Shown: in pieces, positions 12,287 to 24,947 of the stretch
How the letters are laid out: each line of letters begins with the position of its first letter
Position numbering within the stretch: position 1 is the stretch's first letter
Source of the DNA: Malania oleifera
Lineage: Eukaryota; Streptophyta; Magnoliopsida; Santalales; Ximeniaceae
Reading direction: 5' to 3'
NCBI RefSeq assembly: GCF_029873635.1
Contig: NC_080417.1
Span: 28,859,682 to 28,923,681 of the forward strand
DNA: 64,000 nucleotides
The notes under the pieces: generated by a model
Databases searched by the model: none
What the model saw: the letters and a program-made list of their open reading frames with translations, nothing else
What the model was told of the DNA's origin: nothing
Program-made: the position numbers and the translations under genes

Positions 12287-12879
12287 TCAATGTTTTAGAA
12301 GGCTTAATCGAGGCTCCCCTCAAAGCAAGGCATGCCTAAAATGCCTTGAGGCTCAAGATAAAATACCAAATTACACAAAGGCGAACACACTACATGCAGA
12401 GGCTTACACATTCGTACAAAAGGCACGCCTTCTGGGCCTTTTTAGTTGAGGCTTACACATTTTGGGTTGTGATTCTCAAATTAGATTTGGTTGGAAAATT
12501 TTAATTACATGTTTATATAAATTAATGTCATAATATGAGTTGATTTCTAAACCAAGTAACTGAGTTTTATTGTAGATATTGAAAATAGTTTGAACTTTGT
12601 GATAGTATAGCCATCTCCTGTCATGATTTACGTCATGAATTCATGTTAGCAAATTTTGAGTGGCCAAGTTGTTTGCAAAGTATATATTTAATTTTATTTA
12701 CATTATATGTGTTTTTTTCCTTAATTTTTTTCTTAATTTTTAAAATATATGTAGTTTATTTACATATTTTATCAAAAAATAAAATTCTCAAAAGGCTTAC
12801 GTACCAATGCCTTAAGGCTTATGCCTCACCTCAAGGGTTAAAATGCCTCACCTTACGCCTTTGCCTTTTAAAACATTGA
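12287..12879. mobile_element. Foldback element of the GGCAAAGGC family
   Basis: A 593-bp segment with inverted ends: TCAATGTTTTAGAAGGC at the left and GCCTTTTAAAACATTGA at the right. Subterminal runs of GGC/GCC-rich 'aaggcttatgcctcacctcaagg' motifs are mirrored at both ends. Related copies lie at 19896 and 41528. It has no coding capacity and is probably a non-autonomous DNA transposon, but the superfamily is unclear because I see no clean target duplication. It ends about 50 bp upstream of the proposed leader-intron acceptor. Confidence 0.6.
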
Positions 12880-13020
12880 ATTGCCTTTCAAAGGAATGTA
12901 TGAGTGCAAATCTGATGTCTTGCCACAGTTTTTTGATTTCAAGTGCTTCATAGGAACTCTCAAGGATAAACACATTGTAGTAAGTTTTACTAAGCAGTTG
13001 AACTTCAGTTGGGCTACTGA

Positions 13021-15392
13021 ATGGGGACTGGGGAGGAAAGCACACCTGCTAAACCTTCCAAACCAACCTCTTCGACTCAGGTCTTCTCTCTTTCTCTGTG
13101 TGTGTGTGTGTGCATGAATGTCATGTGCATTTTTGAATCATACTTCTTTTTGTTTTCAGGAAACACCAACAACACCCTCCTATCCTGATTGGTCAGCCTC
13201 TATGCAGGTTTATGTTAAAAATATATTGGGTTGATTGTTTTTATATACCAAGATTATTCATCTTAATAGCTTATAGCTAAGTTCCTTGATCAGGCTTATT
13301 ATGGTGCTGGAGCTACTCCACCTCCCTTTTTCGCCTCGACTGTTGCTTCGCCTACTCCCCATCCTTACCTGTGGGGAAGCCAGGTAACTTTCTATGTTTT
13401 GGAGATTATATATTTTTAAGTTTACAGGAGTGTTAAATATTTAGGCTTTGTTTGGCTCCTTGAATGTCCTAAAGGACATGTATCTATATAGACTTATTTT
13501 GTGTTTCTCGATGATTTTCAGCATCCTTTAATTCCACCATATGGGACCCCAGTTCCATACCCTGCTTTATACCCAGGGGGAGTTTATGCTCACCCTAACA
13601 TGGCTATGGTAATTCTGAGCTTCGCTAATCATTTGATGTGTTTGTATTTTATTTTAACATGGGTTTCTTTATATTTATGCTCATTCTTTTTTTATTATAT
13701 ACTAGTTTTTTTTGTCATGTGTGTTGCACGTGAGTGGGTACAAGTGAGTAATAAAACTATTACACTTTTAAAAGAACAATCCATGAATCCAAGATGTTTT
13801 TTTAAAAAAATAAAACGAGGTTGAAGTTTGATCACTGTTCAGTTGATATCCGTTTAACTGATCAAGTTTGCTTATATATCATAGCTTGTTAATTTATTAT
13901 TTATTGTATGGTTTAATTGCCAAGTTATCATTTATTGTCAGGTTTACTTAAACTAAAATATTGTAATCATCAAAATCCTCTTAGAATAAAACCTTTACAA
14001 TGGTTTTGTTCATTGAAAATATAAGTTGAAAACAGTCAAGTCTTGTATTTGCTTTGTATGTGTGCACGCGTACTTGGCTTATTACTTAATTATTTTAATT
14101 ACTTTTGGTGTCATTTATATTTTGCTCACCTTTGGTTTATTAACTATTTGTTTTTGAGTAATGTACAAAAGAACCTATTAGAAAAAAAATTCAGGATTTT
14201 TTATTTATGTTCTTGTGTATGAGAAATGATAAATTTATTTATTTTGTTTGTTAACTGAAATTTTCACATTATAGCCGTTCTTGTTTTTTGTTACTTAATG
14301 ATAAACTAGTGGAGTTTGTTCCAGTTTCAACAAAATATGACCTTTATTATATAAGGGGAAACTTTTAAGGTCTTTGATTTTATTATAAAAAATAAGGTTT
14401 ATTGTTCATTTAAGCAATTAGATACGCTATAAGAATTGTTGAAGATGTTAGATTTATTTCTCTACTTACCATTTATGATATTTTTGCTTTCATTTGTTTT
14501 TCAACCAAGTGTGTGTGTGTGTGTGTGTGTTTCCTTGTATGACTTAAAATATGACTAACATTTTGACTGGGAGTGATAAGAAATTATGACAATTAGATAT
14601 TTGTTGAAGTTCAAAAATTAGCAGTAAATTACTAAATATTTTAACGATTAAAAAATTAATTAATGCTCTACAATGAAAACTTCTCAATTTGTATAGGATG
14701 CAAATTGAAGGCATGCACCACGTTTTTTAAGTTCAAATTTTAATTTATCCAAATGAAATGATCTAGAAATACTTTTATCTGATTTTGATTATAACTTAAT
14801 TCTTTTAGGAATGTTTTTGTCTTATTTTCAAAACATAGGGATATTTTTGTACTCAGAATTATTTTCACTATTCCTACTTTTATATATAGTAAATTATGGT
14901 TAAGTTCTTTTTAGGGATGGTTATCTTATTTTTAATAAGCAAGGATATTTTTTGTCCATCAAATGATTTACACTATTTTGTATTTTTGTAGATGGTGTAG
15001 ATGTATGCTCATTCAAGTAATGATGTTTCGAGTGGGGCTACAGAAATTTATCATTTATATTCTTTAGCAAATTTAAAAAAGAAAAATAGCATTAAAGATA
15101 GTAATTGCCTTGTGACTACGGGAAAAACTTTGAAATTGGTCATCTATTTACTGTAGTGGGTTTTTTGTAGACTCCAAGTGCATCACATACAAATGTAGAA
15201 TTGGAAGAAAAGACCTCTGATGGGAAGGAGCGGACACCAATGAAAAAGTCCAAGGGGAATTCAGGAAATGCAAGCCTCAAGCCTGGAGAGAGTGAAAAGG
15301 CTGCTTCAGGTTCAGGAAATGATGCTGCTACACTAAGGTGTGTGAGCATGAATTTTTTGTTCATTTTTAATTGACATGCTTTTATGTCAGTT

Positions 15393-15450
<58 letters not shown>

Positions 15451-18400
15451 CACACACACAAACTGGAGAACAGGCTTTAAAGCCATTATGATCAAAATGA
15501 AGTGCATGTTTAATGCTAAGACCTACTCTGCAAGATGAGTCCTCCCTGGGAGATTGTTAATATACCATATTGAGTCAAAACTAGTAATTTCAAGCCATCT
15601 AATTTGAACTTTGAAGATGTAGGTCTTCCTGTTAAAAAAATTTGACCACTGAGAGGAAGTTATAAAAATCAGATGACTGAATATATTAAGCATCATAAAC
15701 TAGGTAGGCCCCTCTTAAGATTGGGTTTTATTTGTAAGTTTCTCAATAAGAGGCTTGCTACGCAGCGTCACATCCAAGGCAACGAGGCAATAAGTCTTTC
15801 ATGGCTGTGGGTGCCATGATGGCTCCATGTGGAGTCTGCAGCCATTGTTTGCCAGAATCATGCAGTCACATTAGGTGCAACTGTTCCTATTATTGCTTGT
15901 CTGATAATTTGGCACCTTGATATCTGAATAAATTGATGTGAGACTGTTTATTTCTTATTTTTTATTCATTGTTCTCTGATAATGAATTTACTTTGCACAT
16001 ACAGTGCTGAAAGTGGAAGTGATGGTTCATCAGAGGCAAGTGATGACAATAATAGCCAGCCGGTATGTATTTGTTTATAATTTATTAGTTAGTATGGTTT
16101 ATTTAACGTAATTTGACTGCTATAGGATCTGGTAAAGCCCTTGCAACTCATCTGAATAGTTAGTCTAGACCAGTTTATGAATGCCAAATGCGAGCTTAAA
16201 TAATTCGAACTGTATCAGCTTTTGACATAAAGGAGGCTTAAAAATTGTGTTAATGTGCATTTTCTTGAAGTAACATAAAATTTCTTCTCTTAAGGAATCT
16301 GCTGCAAGTAAGAAGGGAAGCTTTGACCAGATGCTTGCAGATGGTACTTGTCTTGTTTTTATCCAAATGGTTCATAAATTATTTTGGCATAGTAATTTTA
16401 CATTTATAATAACTGCCTCAGGAGCCAATGCACGAAATAACAATGCAAGTGCAAATCATCAAGCTTCAGTGCAAGGGAAGCATGTAGTTTCTATGCCTGC
16501 CACAAATTTGAATATTGGGATGGACTTGTGGAATGCATCTTCAGCCGGAGTTGGAGCTGTAAAAATGAGACCAAATCCATCAGGGATCTCACCAGCAGTT
16601 GCTCCATCAGCAATGGTTGTACGTGAGGGCGTTGTGCCCGACCATCAATGGATTCAAGTATGAAGCCTCAATGATTTATTTGCTTGAAATTTTCTATGCT
16701 TTCCTGTTCTGTTTTATTTATTTTGATACTGCGAGTTGTTCAACAAAAACAAACTGCTTCTGCTCCCTTTTGTTCTGTTGTGGTTACCATACAGTTTTTA
16801 GAGTGTGACGTGGATTTTATAGATTGATTGCTGTGTTAATATAGAGCTATGATAGGGAGAAGTGGAAGACTTAATCCATTGAAGTAATTATCCAATTTTT
16901 TGAAGTAATTGAACGTTGTTTTCACCAGTAGCCAATAAGGACAAGATGTGTGGCAACAGGCTATAGGAAAAACCTTTATGAAGGGAAAGGAGAACTAGAT
17001 AAAAATTAAACATTAACTAGATTGAGATATGGATTACTTAGTTCATTCCATTCCTCCTCTATCTGCTTAAGCTTTGGCCAGACCTGCCCATTCTGCTGAC
17101 ATGCTAGACAATCAAGATCCCAGTATCTATTAAATGCTTTGGTATTTTTATGAGAATTTTAGAAGGGTATTTTCGGGTGATATCATTTAAAGTGACAATT
17201 GTAAGTGGAATTTATTGTTGCATTGAAAGAGACTATAGTGAGAATGTGGAAAAATTGAATGTTGTATAATGATAATTTTTTTAGTCATTTACAACCAAGA
17301 AAAGTAAAGATTATATGGAATTGGCGCATCTAGGGTGAGGGATTGTAGAAATGATATTTTTAGGTCTTTCTTGTGCTGGGAAAACTATGAATCACACCTT
17401 ACCTTATTTTGACTTTTAAACACATTCTATGTTTGCTGCATTTCATAATTTGATATTCTTCCTCACTAGTACTGATTTCTAAGTTCGTTGTTACTATGTT
17501 ATATTTTTAACATGATGCACTCATGCACCTTAAAGTTTTGTTGTAGGGTAAACTATGAGAATGTTTCTTGTATGAAATACAGTTGCTTCCAGTATAAAAT
17601 TTGTTCCACTAAATTGCAACTCTTACTTGTGACAGGATGAGCGTGAACTAAAAAGACAGAAAAGAAAACAATCCAATAGGGAGTCTGCTAGGAGGTCAAG
17701 ATTACGCAAGCAGGTAAATATTTTGTTTGTGCATCCTTTTTAGGCCCTTATTTCCCTATACTAGGATCATTATGAGTTTGTAGGCAGTGGATTTTAGTGT
17801 AGATCCTGCAATCCATCAATTATAACATCTTCATATTAAAAACTGGTGGAGTTTTTAGCAGAAGATAGATATTTCTTTTAGAAAAATTGCCAATTATTTG
17901 AGCCAGGTGCTGGCAATGACCTGAATCTGGAGACTGTAGTTGTCTAATTGAGATTAGAACCGTGAATCGAAATCCTAATTTCATGAATCGAGATTCGAGA
18001 TTCGAATTGAATCATAAGATTCGGTACAAAATTTGAAAAATCAATTCTAAATGACTTGCATATATGCATAAGTAAAATAGTAAAATATACTGAAATTTCA
18101 ACAATTTTGGATAATCCATGTTGATAATTGGAATGGCGCTTGGCTTTGAAGCAAGTTTTGTAGGTCTAGCTCCTACAATGATCCATCTAACTCACGCAAA
18201 TATTGATATAAGAGGATATTAGCCATATAAACAAGGTATGCCGAGATCTAACCATTCCACCTCTATCAAGCATCAAGTTAACCTAGTTTCTATGAAACTA
18301 TGACACGTGTGATGTCACCTGAAACTAAAGCACTACGTCTAAGAAGAATTCAAGATGACTCAAAACAAAAGCACTAAGTCTAAGAGTTCAATATACACTA

Positions 18401-21044
18401 AAAAGTAAGATACGGACTTGGGTAAAATTCTTAAAAATTGAACTTCATGTTTATGGTGTAAGTTTACATATTTAACAATAAAAAAAATTCACGTATATGC
18501 TTTCTTTTAAAAAAATGAGAGAAATCAAGAAAAAACTTAATAAAAAATTGAACTTCATGCTTTTTAAGTGAATGAATCAATAGACAACAATAAAATTTGA
18601 ATTTTATGGAGTTTAATGAAAATACATAAACAAAACTTACTAAAATATAAAAAGTTAAAAACTGATGAAAATCAAAATTTTAAATCCAAAGGAGTTGAGA
18701 GGGCAACATGCCAACCAAAAGCTAGCCCACCTGAATTTGGTTTTGTTCTCAAGAATAGTGTCCTCTAACTCTGCTTTTTTTCTAATCTTATCTAATGGCA
18801 GAAAAGAAAGGTGCAAAATGAGAGGGCCTGCACACTTCTTACTTGGAGGACATAGCTCATGTAAATAGCAAATAGAAGGCCACCATGAAAAAGGAAGAAG
18901 GTTTTTAAATCTTTTGGGTTTTAGAGGAGTTGCATTTGAATCTTATGATTCGTACGTTCAATTCAATTCACTGATTCACCAGGTGAATCAGGCCATTCAC
19001 CTCAATTCATTGCCTTCTGCAATTTTCCCATGTGATTCGAACCGATTTATACCTTCCTCAATATTTAATCATATGAATTACACGATTTGAATCAAGAATT
19101 GTACGATTCTAACAACTATGCTGGAAACAACTTCTTGGCTAATGGAAGGAAATGGAAATTATTCATGAGACTATTCCTATTGCCTTTGGCAGTAAACTAG
19201 TTCTTCTAGAAACCACCAAAAGATGATCAATGAAAGTTCAATTGAGAATGAGTTTAACCCTTAATCAAATATATGATTCCAATCAATCATTAATACTATC
19301 AATGTGCAAGTTGTCTTATATATAAGCTGTGCTATTATGTGCATCTGTAAGTTAAACATAAAGAATCATACTCTGAATTGAATCTTGATTCTGTGTAGAA
19401 CTACAGAATATGTTAGACATGTAGGAGGAATTCATGGGCACCTAAAACCAAGCTGCTTTGGTTTAAAGATGGGATAAATAAGTTTCTAGAACTAGTGCAT
19501 CAAAATGCAGCATCTTTGCAAGCTTGTTTTGTGCATATGCACTGTTAAATGAACTTGAGGGCTGTATTATGATGAATCTGTTGTCCTCTAGGCATCATAA
19601 ATCAACTTCATCATTGCAAATTAACTGCAGTTAAGGGATTCATATGGTTCAACAGTGGGGGAAAATAATAAAAAAGTAAATATTAAGACAGTGAAAATAG
19701 TGTTCAGGAGTTTATGATTTAATGGAGATATGGCTGACTGTACCCCATCTCAAATAATTGTCGGGATGAGCTATTCTGCCTTTCTGTCTTACAAGATTTT
19801 TTATTCTAGAAGGATTGCAGGGATCCAAGTGCCCCTGAATTGTTCTTGTATTTTTTTTTTTTGGTGAAATAGAACTGACATTTGCTCAATTTAGATCAAT
19901 GTTCTAAAGGGCAAAGGCATAAGCTGAGGCATTTTAACCCTTAAAGGGTGAAAGCATAAGCTGTAAGGCATTGGGGCACCTTTTGAGAATTTTATTTAGA
20001 ACAAAATATTTAAATAAATTACATATATTTTAAACATAAAGGGGGCCAAACCCGCCCTATGTTGTTAGGCTGTGGGCCAACAATGTATACAGTTCAAACT
20101 CTTTTAAGTTTTCTTTAACCTCCCTGCATGTGTAAACTGTAAACAAACAACAAATAGCATCCATTAGGGGAATAAAAATACCCAGGATAATTAAACTAAT
20201 AGAAGATAAATGCAAGCGACAAGAGTTGAACTTAGGTCCTCCTGGAAACTATGGCTCTAATGACATGTTCATTAAGGAAAAGTGAAGAAGATGGAGATTC
20301 TTACGTCACAGGAAAATGTAGCCAGAAACCTTGGTCTGCCTGTCTCATCTTTGTATCGAGCAAAATTTGTGAAATAGAAATCACCCCAAATGTGACAATG
20401 AAATACCCCTCAAATAGCAAAATATAAATACCCAAACTACCCTAAACCAACACCATGTTAACATTTTAAACAAACAGTAAACCTCTCCTGTTTACTTCGA
20501 TACTACTTGCTTGATACTATTTGCGCATTGGTGCATTTCTTGTTGCTCATCTAATTTTTTTAGACTAACAGTGTGGAATCAAGAAAAAAATTTTATTAGG
20601 AGATGCCTTTGTGTTTTGTCAAGATCCCCTCTAGGCTTTCAGGTTTAACACCATACAGATGCTACTGCATCATCTCAGCTGTTAGTTTGTTTGACAGCTA
20701 AAGTAAATTATGACTATTTGAAATAAAGAAAGAATGCAATGGAAATTTGATGAGAAAATGAAAGGTTAAATATAAATTTAATGTGGCAAGGTAAATGAGC
20801 AAAGAAAAATAGGGTCTCAATTCTCAGTTGTTCAAAACTATACCAAAAGTTGCATAATGGAGCCCTTATAGCCTTATAGGGGCTTTTCCCAAATGTTTAA
20901 ATAAGGAAACAAATTAAGGAAGTAAAGCCAAAATAAAACAACTCGCTAAGTAAAGCCAAAATAAAACAATTTGCTTAGATTATTGGAATTATTAAATAAA
21001 AAAAGCAAGAAAAGTAGCTTTGTAAATTAACCCTCTCCTATGAT

Positions 21045-21078
<34 letters not shown>

Positions 21079-23245
21079 GCAAGTGATGTGTTGGAAAAAC
21101 AACTTTGGTGTATGTTCTTGAATGTTGGGAAGTTTATGTGCTAGAATATTAGAAAATATAGTGATTAGGCCATTAATAGTGTTCACATAAAGTGTTAGAT
21201 GGCCTTGCATGTGAGGAATCTGAACTCTGTGTTGTGGTCATGGATTGTCTCTTAAAAGTCTTAAAGAGTACCAGGCATAATTACAGTATTAAGAGATCCT
21301 ACCAGTCTCTGCTAAGTGGCTAGTAGTCTTTATAATTAGAAATGCACTGGGAAGATTCAGGCTTCGAACTGCTGGTTATTGGCACCCTTTTAATTTGTTA
21401 ACTAAATGGGCTGCTGCTCAAATTTCAATTGTTAGTCTTTATAATTAGAAATGCACTGGGAAGGTTCAGGCTTCAAACTGCTGGTTATTGGCACCCTTTT
21501 AATTTATTAACAAATGGGCTGCTGCTTCAAATTTCAATTGTGTTTTCTTGAACTGAAAATTAAAGAACTGAATGGAGAAGTTATTGGAAGAGAATGCATT
21601 TTTTTTAACTGATACAAGAGTTGCAGATTTGTAGAGTTGTCGTACATGATGATATAAAGGTAATGAAACAAGCAAAAATCCTGGTGGTAGATCACCTCTA
21701 TGTTAGATCCTCTTCACTACTAAACTGGGATATATATCAGAAGCTGGGAAGATGGTACTTTGAATCTTGGATGCACAAATCAATAGATTGATGAAAGAGC
21801 GACGGAAAGTAGTTGAAGTATGAGAATATTTATCGCCCATGTTATTTGTCATCACAAAATACCCAAGTACCTGTATTGAGCATAAAAAGGTGAGGTTGGG
21901 TGTTGGATATACATTCAACATGGCCTTGAATTGGAGAATGGATATGCACCCAATTGGAATGTGTAGCAACTAGCAAAGGAAAGGAGAAACACCCTCTGAC
22001 TTCCTCAAATAGTTTCCTGAGAAACTTTCTCAATTGCATCTTCTGTTGTCCCAGCAATTGGGAAAATTTACATGGTTAATTCATGGTGAGTGAAGCACCA
22101 TGTCTTACAGTTATGTTCCACAAGTACTCAATTTATTCTAGGGTAGAAATCTTGAAAGATTAGACAGTATTATAACTGAGCCATTCCACACTTTTCAAAG
22201 GTTGGAAAGTAGACAGGTCTTCCTTCCAAATCTATGTGACATAGTTTACCACTGGCTTCTACTGAAAGAAGGGATAACGTACCATAGGTTTGAAACCAGA
22301 TTTGAGTTTTAGGATTTTTGGGACCACAGAGTGCAAACATATCCTCCTCGGAAAGTAAAGACTAGAAGAAGCTAAGGTGACCACAATTGTGAATTATGAG
22401 ATTTTTTTTTAACGTAGCACTCTATTTCTCTGTTTTTTCTAATTTAGAACTTCAATTTGAAGAGAATAATATGAAAAGCATTTGTTGGACAATGTTAAGC
22501 ATTAAAACTTTTTCCAATTTTCATGTCTTTTGATTTCATTGCTATGTTAACAGTAAATTTTTAAAAATAAAAATAAATATGAACATTATAGCTTTGTTTG
22601 ATTGTGATGATTTGCATCTTTTGTTCTTTACCAGGCCGAGTGTGAAGAGCTCCAAGCACGGGTGGAGACGTTGAACAATGAAAATCGCACAATCAGAGAA
22701 GAGATGCAGAAGCTTTTGGAGGAATGCAATAAGCTTACATCTGAAAATGATTCCATCAAGGTTTCTAGTAGAGCCCTTTTCTTTTTGGATTTCTTTTATA
22801 CTAGTTTAATTTCTCCACTTCCTTTAATAGCATGTTCGGTTGGAGGAAAGAGAAGACCACAAAAACATTAGAACACCTTTAGTTGTGTTTAAAGAGTAGC
22901 CTAAGGAGGGATATTTTGTCAAAAATGACAACTGACTTGTTTTCTTTCCGTCATCTTTCTCTTCACTCTTTCTCATTAAAGTGGAGAGAAGCTAGTTCCT
23001 TTTCTTCTCTTACGAGTTTCTTCCTTTTCTCTCCCAGCTTCTTTCAAACCAAAGGGTCTGCATTTTTGTTCCGCCTATAATATTTCTAGAATCCAAATTT
23101 CTCAAGAAAAAAAAATGATATTGATATCGTAAATGAATTATCCATGAAACAGGACGAGTTAACTCGGTTATGTGGAGCAGATGCATTAGCGAACCTCGAA
23201 AGTAGCAAGAGTCTTCAATCTCGTGGTGATGAAGGCAACAGCTGA
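13021..23245 (+). CDS. GBF1: G-box-binding factor 1-like bZIP transcription factor
   Basis: Eleven coding exons with GT-AG borders and matching phases: 13021-13080, 13160-13207, 13294-13383, 13522-13608, 15171-15337, 16005-16062, 16295-16343, 16422-16657, 17636-17713, 22635-22760 and 23153-23245. They total 1092 nt, 363 residues plus TGA. The N-terminal part (about 1-95) is the proline-rich MFMR region of group G bZIPs ('PPYGTPVPYPALYPGG'). Next comes a Ser/Gly/Asn/Lys-rich linker with 'TNLNIGMDLW'. The basic region (266-291) holds NRESARRSR with N279 and R287 spaced as in all bZIPs. The zipper starts at L297, ten residues after R287, with heptads L297, L304, I311, L318, L325, I332 and L339. 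Family members bind G-boxes (CACGTG) as dimers in the nucleus and act in light and ABA responses. The start codon opens 'MGTGEESTPAKPSKPTSS', matching GBF1 N-termini. GBF1 fits better than bZIP16/68 by N-terminus and length. Confidence 0.93.
14511..14531. repeat. (GT)n microsatellite
   Basis: About ten GT units in intron 4 of the GBF1-type gene. Confidence 0.9.
15398..15460. repeat. Compound (CT)n(CA)n microsatellite
   Basis: About 25 CT units followed by about six CA units, starting only 61 bases after the donor of coding exon 5 of the GBF1-type gene. It is likely to vary in length between individuals. Confidence 0.95.
17954..19112. mobile_element. Foldback element with GAATCG motifs
   Basis: About 1.16 kb in intron 9 of the GBF1-type gene. 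The left end reads TTAGAACCGTGAATCG and the right end, on the other strand, TTAGAATCGTACAATTC. Both ends carry arrays of 'GATTCGA/TCGAATC' motifs, the left near 17960-18030 and the right near 18945-19110. This is the architecture of a non-autonomous TIR transposon with subterminal repeats. No target duplication could be fixed and no transposase is encoded. Confidence 0.5.
19896..20040. mobile_element. Truncated copy of the GGCAAAGGC foldback family
   Basis: It begins TCAATGTTCTAAAGGGCAAA and continues with 'ggcataagctgaggcattttaaccc', matching the ends of the copies at 12287-12879 and 41528-42622. Only one end is recognisable. It lies in intron 9 of the GBF1-type gene. Confidence 0.5.
21047..21079. 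repeat. (CT)n microsatellite
   Basis: About 15 CT units, with one interruption, in intron 9 of the GBF1-type gene. Confidence 0.9.
21324..21541. repeat. 109-bp tandem duplication
   Basis: Two consecutive copies of a unit starting TAGTCTTTATAATTAGAAAT (21324 and 21433) with only a few differences between them. It is intronic, in the 4.9-kb intron 9, and no motif suggests a function. Confidence 0.85.
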
Positions 23246-23674
23246 GAAAGAAACTGAGGGTATGAAGAGAACTCTGTAAAATGTCTTGGAACACCAACAG
23301 CGCAGAATTGACCTAGGGATTTTTAATTGAGCACAGACGAACATTTGTCTCAACTACTAATCGATACCAATAACCTCCCCCTTTTTTCTTTAACTGTAAT
23401 TCTAATTTTTATTTGTGTAATTTTAACTCTTTTGAGACAGATCCATGCGTATTGTGTGAGCCTAATCCCTGAGTGGGGGGGAGAAAAGGAGTAAAAGAGG
23501 TACTGTCTAGACTAGGACAATGAATTGTTGTTTACTTGGTAACTTCATTTCAACGAGCCTTTATGTATTACTTATCCCTTTTTGGCCCTCTTATTCCTCT
23601 ATTACTGGAGTTTAAGGCCTGAGGGATGCTTTGCTTCTCATGAGCTTGGCGCCTGTTCTGGTCAATGGAAAGCA

Positions 23675-23680
23675 AATAAA
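23675..23680 (+). terminator. Candidate polyadenylation signal of the GBF1-type gene
   Basis: AATAAA lies 430 bases after the TGA, in a fitting place for the 3' end of a GBF transcript. The AT-rich, U-rich sequence after it also fits. The cleavage site itself is not visible. Confidence 0.45.
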
Positions 23681-24947
23681 TAGAAGTGTCACCAAATATA
23701 TATATTTATTGATTGTTTTATATTTATATTTTTACGTATGAGATGCTTTTTTTTTTTTTTTTTTTTTTTTGTTAGTGAAAAGAAATGAAAATTAAAAGAT
23801 AAATTGTCATTTAAGACTTGAAAAATAAATGTTTTTAAGTGTGGTCTTTTTTAAGCCAAATTCTCTTTTTTTGTTTGTGGTAAGGCAACCGTTCAAAAAA
23901 TTATTTTTATTTTCTTTGTCAAAATTTATTGAGTTTTTGTTTTGATTTTTAAACATATGGATATATAATGAAGAAATTCTATAAATATTAATTAAACTCT
24001 AAGATATGAGCTTTGCTCTCACACGCACACTAAGAGTTAAAAACCTAAAAAATATTGAAAAAATATTTTCTACTCTTGTTTTATAAATTTGAAAATTTTA
24101 AAAATTATGTAACGTTTTATAATTATTTAAAATTACAAATAAAAAATAAAACCACTACTAGCAAATGCAAAACTATTTTTAGTTTATTTATTCCTTGCAA
24201 TTGTAAAAATAAAAAATTAACTAAATTTTTTATATTTTTAAAAAACTTTAAAATAAAAAATAAATACTATTTCCCACAACTAAATAGGTCCATTTTTATT
24301 TTTTATTTTTTTTGGGTATTCTTTTTTGTCCTAACAAAATTCTTGAACAAAGCAGAGTGTGAATGACCCAAGTTAGATTATATAATGGAGGGTTGTTTTT
24401 CATGCCAAATCTCTTTTCACCTAATCTCCAAACTAGAATATAAAACATCTAATGCAAAAAATCCACAATCAAATTGTAAGATTTTGAGCATTCACGAAAC
24501 AAAACAACCCTCAACTTTGGATCAGATAATTTGGGGACAGCCAATGCAAAGACTAACTGGACTCCACAAACTGATCGAAAAACAAATAATTTAGGAGAGA
24601 ACTAATGAACTAAAAATGATGCCTATACATGTCAGAGATGATTTACATGAAGTTGAGAGAGCACTCCGATCTTTGCCTAATAAACTTTAGCCCAAGTGAT
24701 GGCCGCAGTTCTTCAACTAGAGAACATCCAGCGCCAATTCTAAGGCCCACACCACAGGCCACCCGGGCAATGTGGTAATGGAAGCAAACTAACTTTTCAG
24801 AGTCTAAAATACTATTCTACTAGAAAGAAACAGAACTACACATCCAAAAATAAATAAAAAATCACACGCACAAGAGAACTACCGTAACTAAGTGGTTAAA
24901 AGGAGATGACTCTGCAAGCCATGCATGTTAAACAGGAAATAAGAGCA
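23681..24947. other. Convergent intergenic DNA and HVA22k 3' flank
   Basis: Space between the 3' ends of the GBF1-type gene (+) and the HVA22k-type gene (-). It has a T tract of about 25 at 23748-23771 and long AT-rich runs (24030-24320). The part from about 24600 to 24947 is less AT-rich and is probably the HVA22k 3' UTR. I found no canonical AATAAA on the - strand there. Confidence 0.5.

Larger units (their letters stand above)
6506..12928 (+). other. Probable 5' leader intron of the GBF1-type gene
   Basis: About 6.4 kb lies between the proposed donor at 6506 and candidate acceptors just before the start codon. The best acceptor is TTGCCACAG ending at 12928, with others near 12996 and 13007. 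The intron carries a SINE, a Tourist-like MITE, a hAT-like element, a gypsy fragment and a foldback element, all listed separately. Extra non-coding exons cannot be excluded. I saw no protein-coding exon inside it. Confidence 0.45.

Noticed and set aside
15140-15457. 105-codon - strand frame with RE repeats
   Set aside because: It is a translation of the (CT)n microsatellite plus the antisense of GBF1 coding exon 5.
24055-24366. 103-codon + strand frame in AT-rich DNA
   Set aside because: Its Lys/Phe/Asn/Tyr-rich composition follows from A/T runs. It has no domain and lies in the convergent intergenic region.
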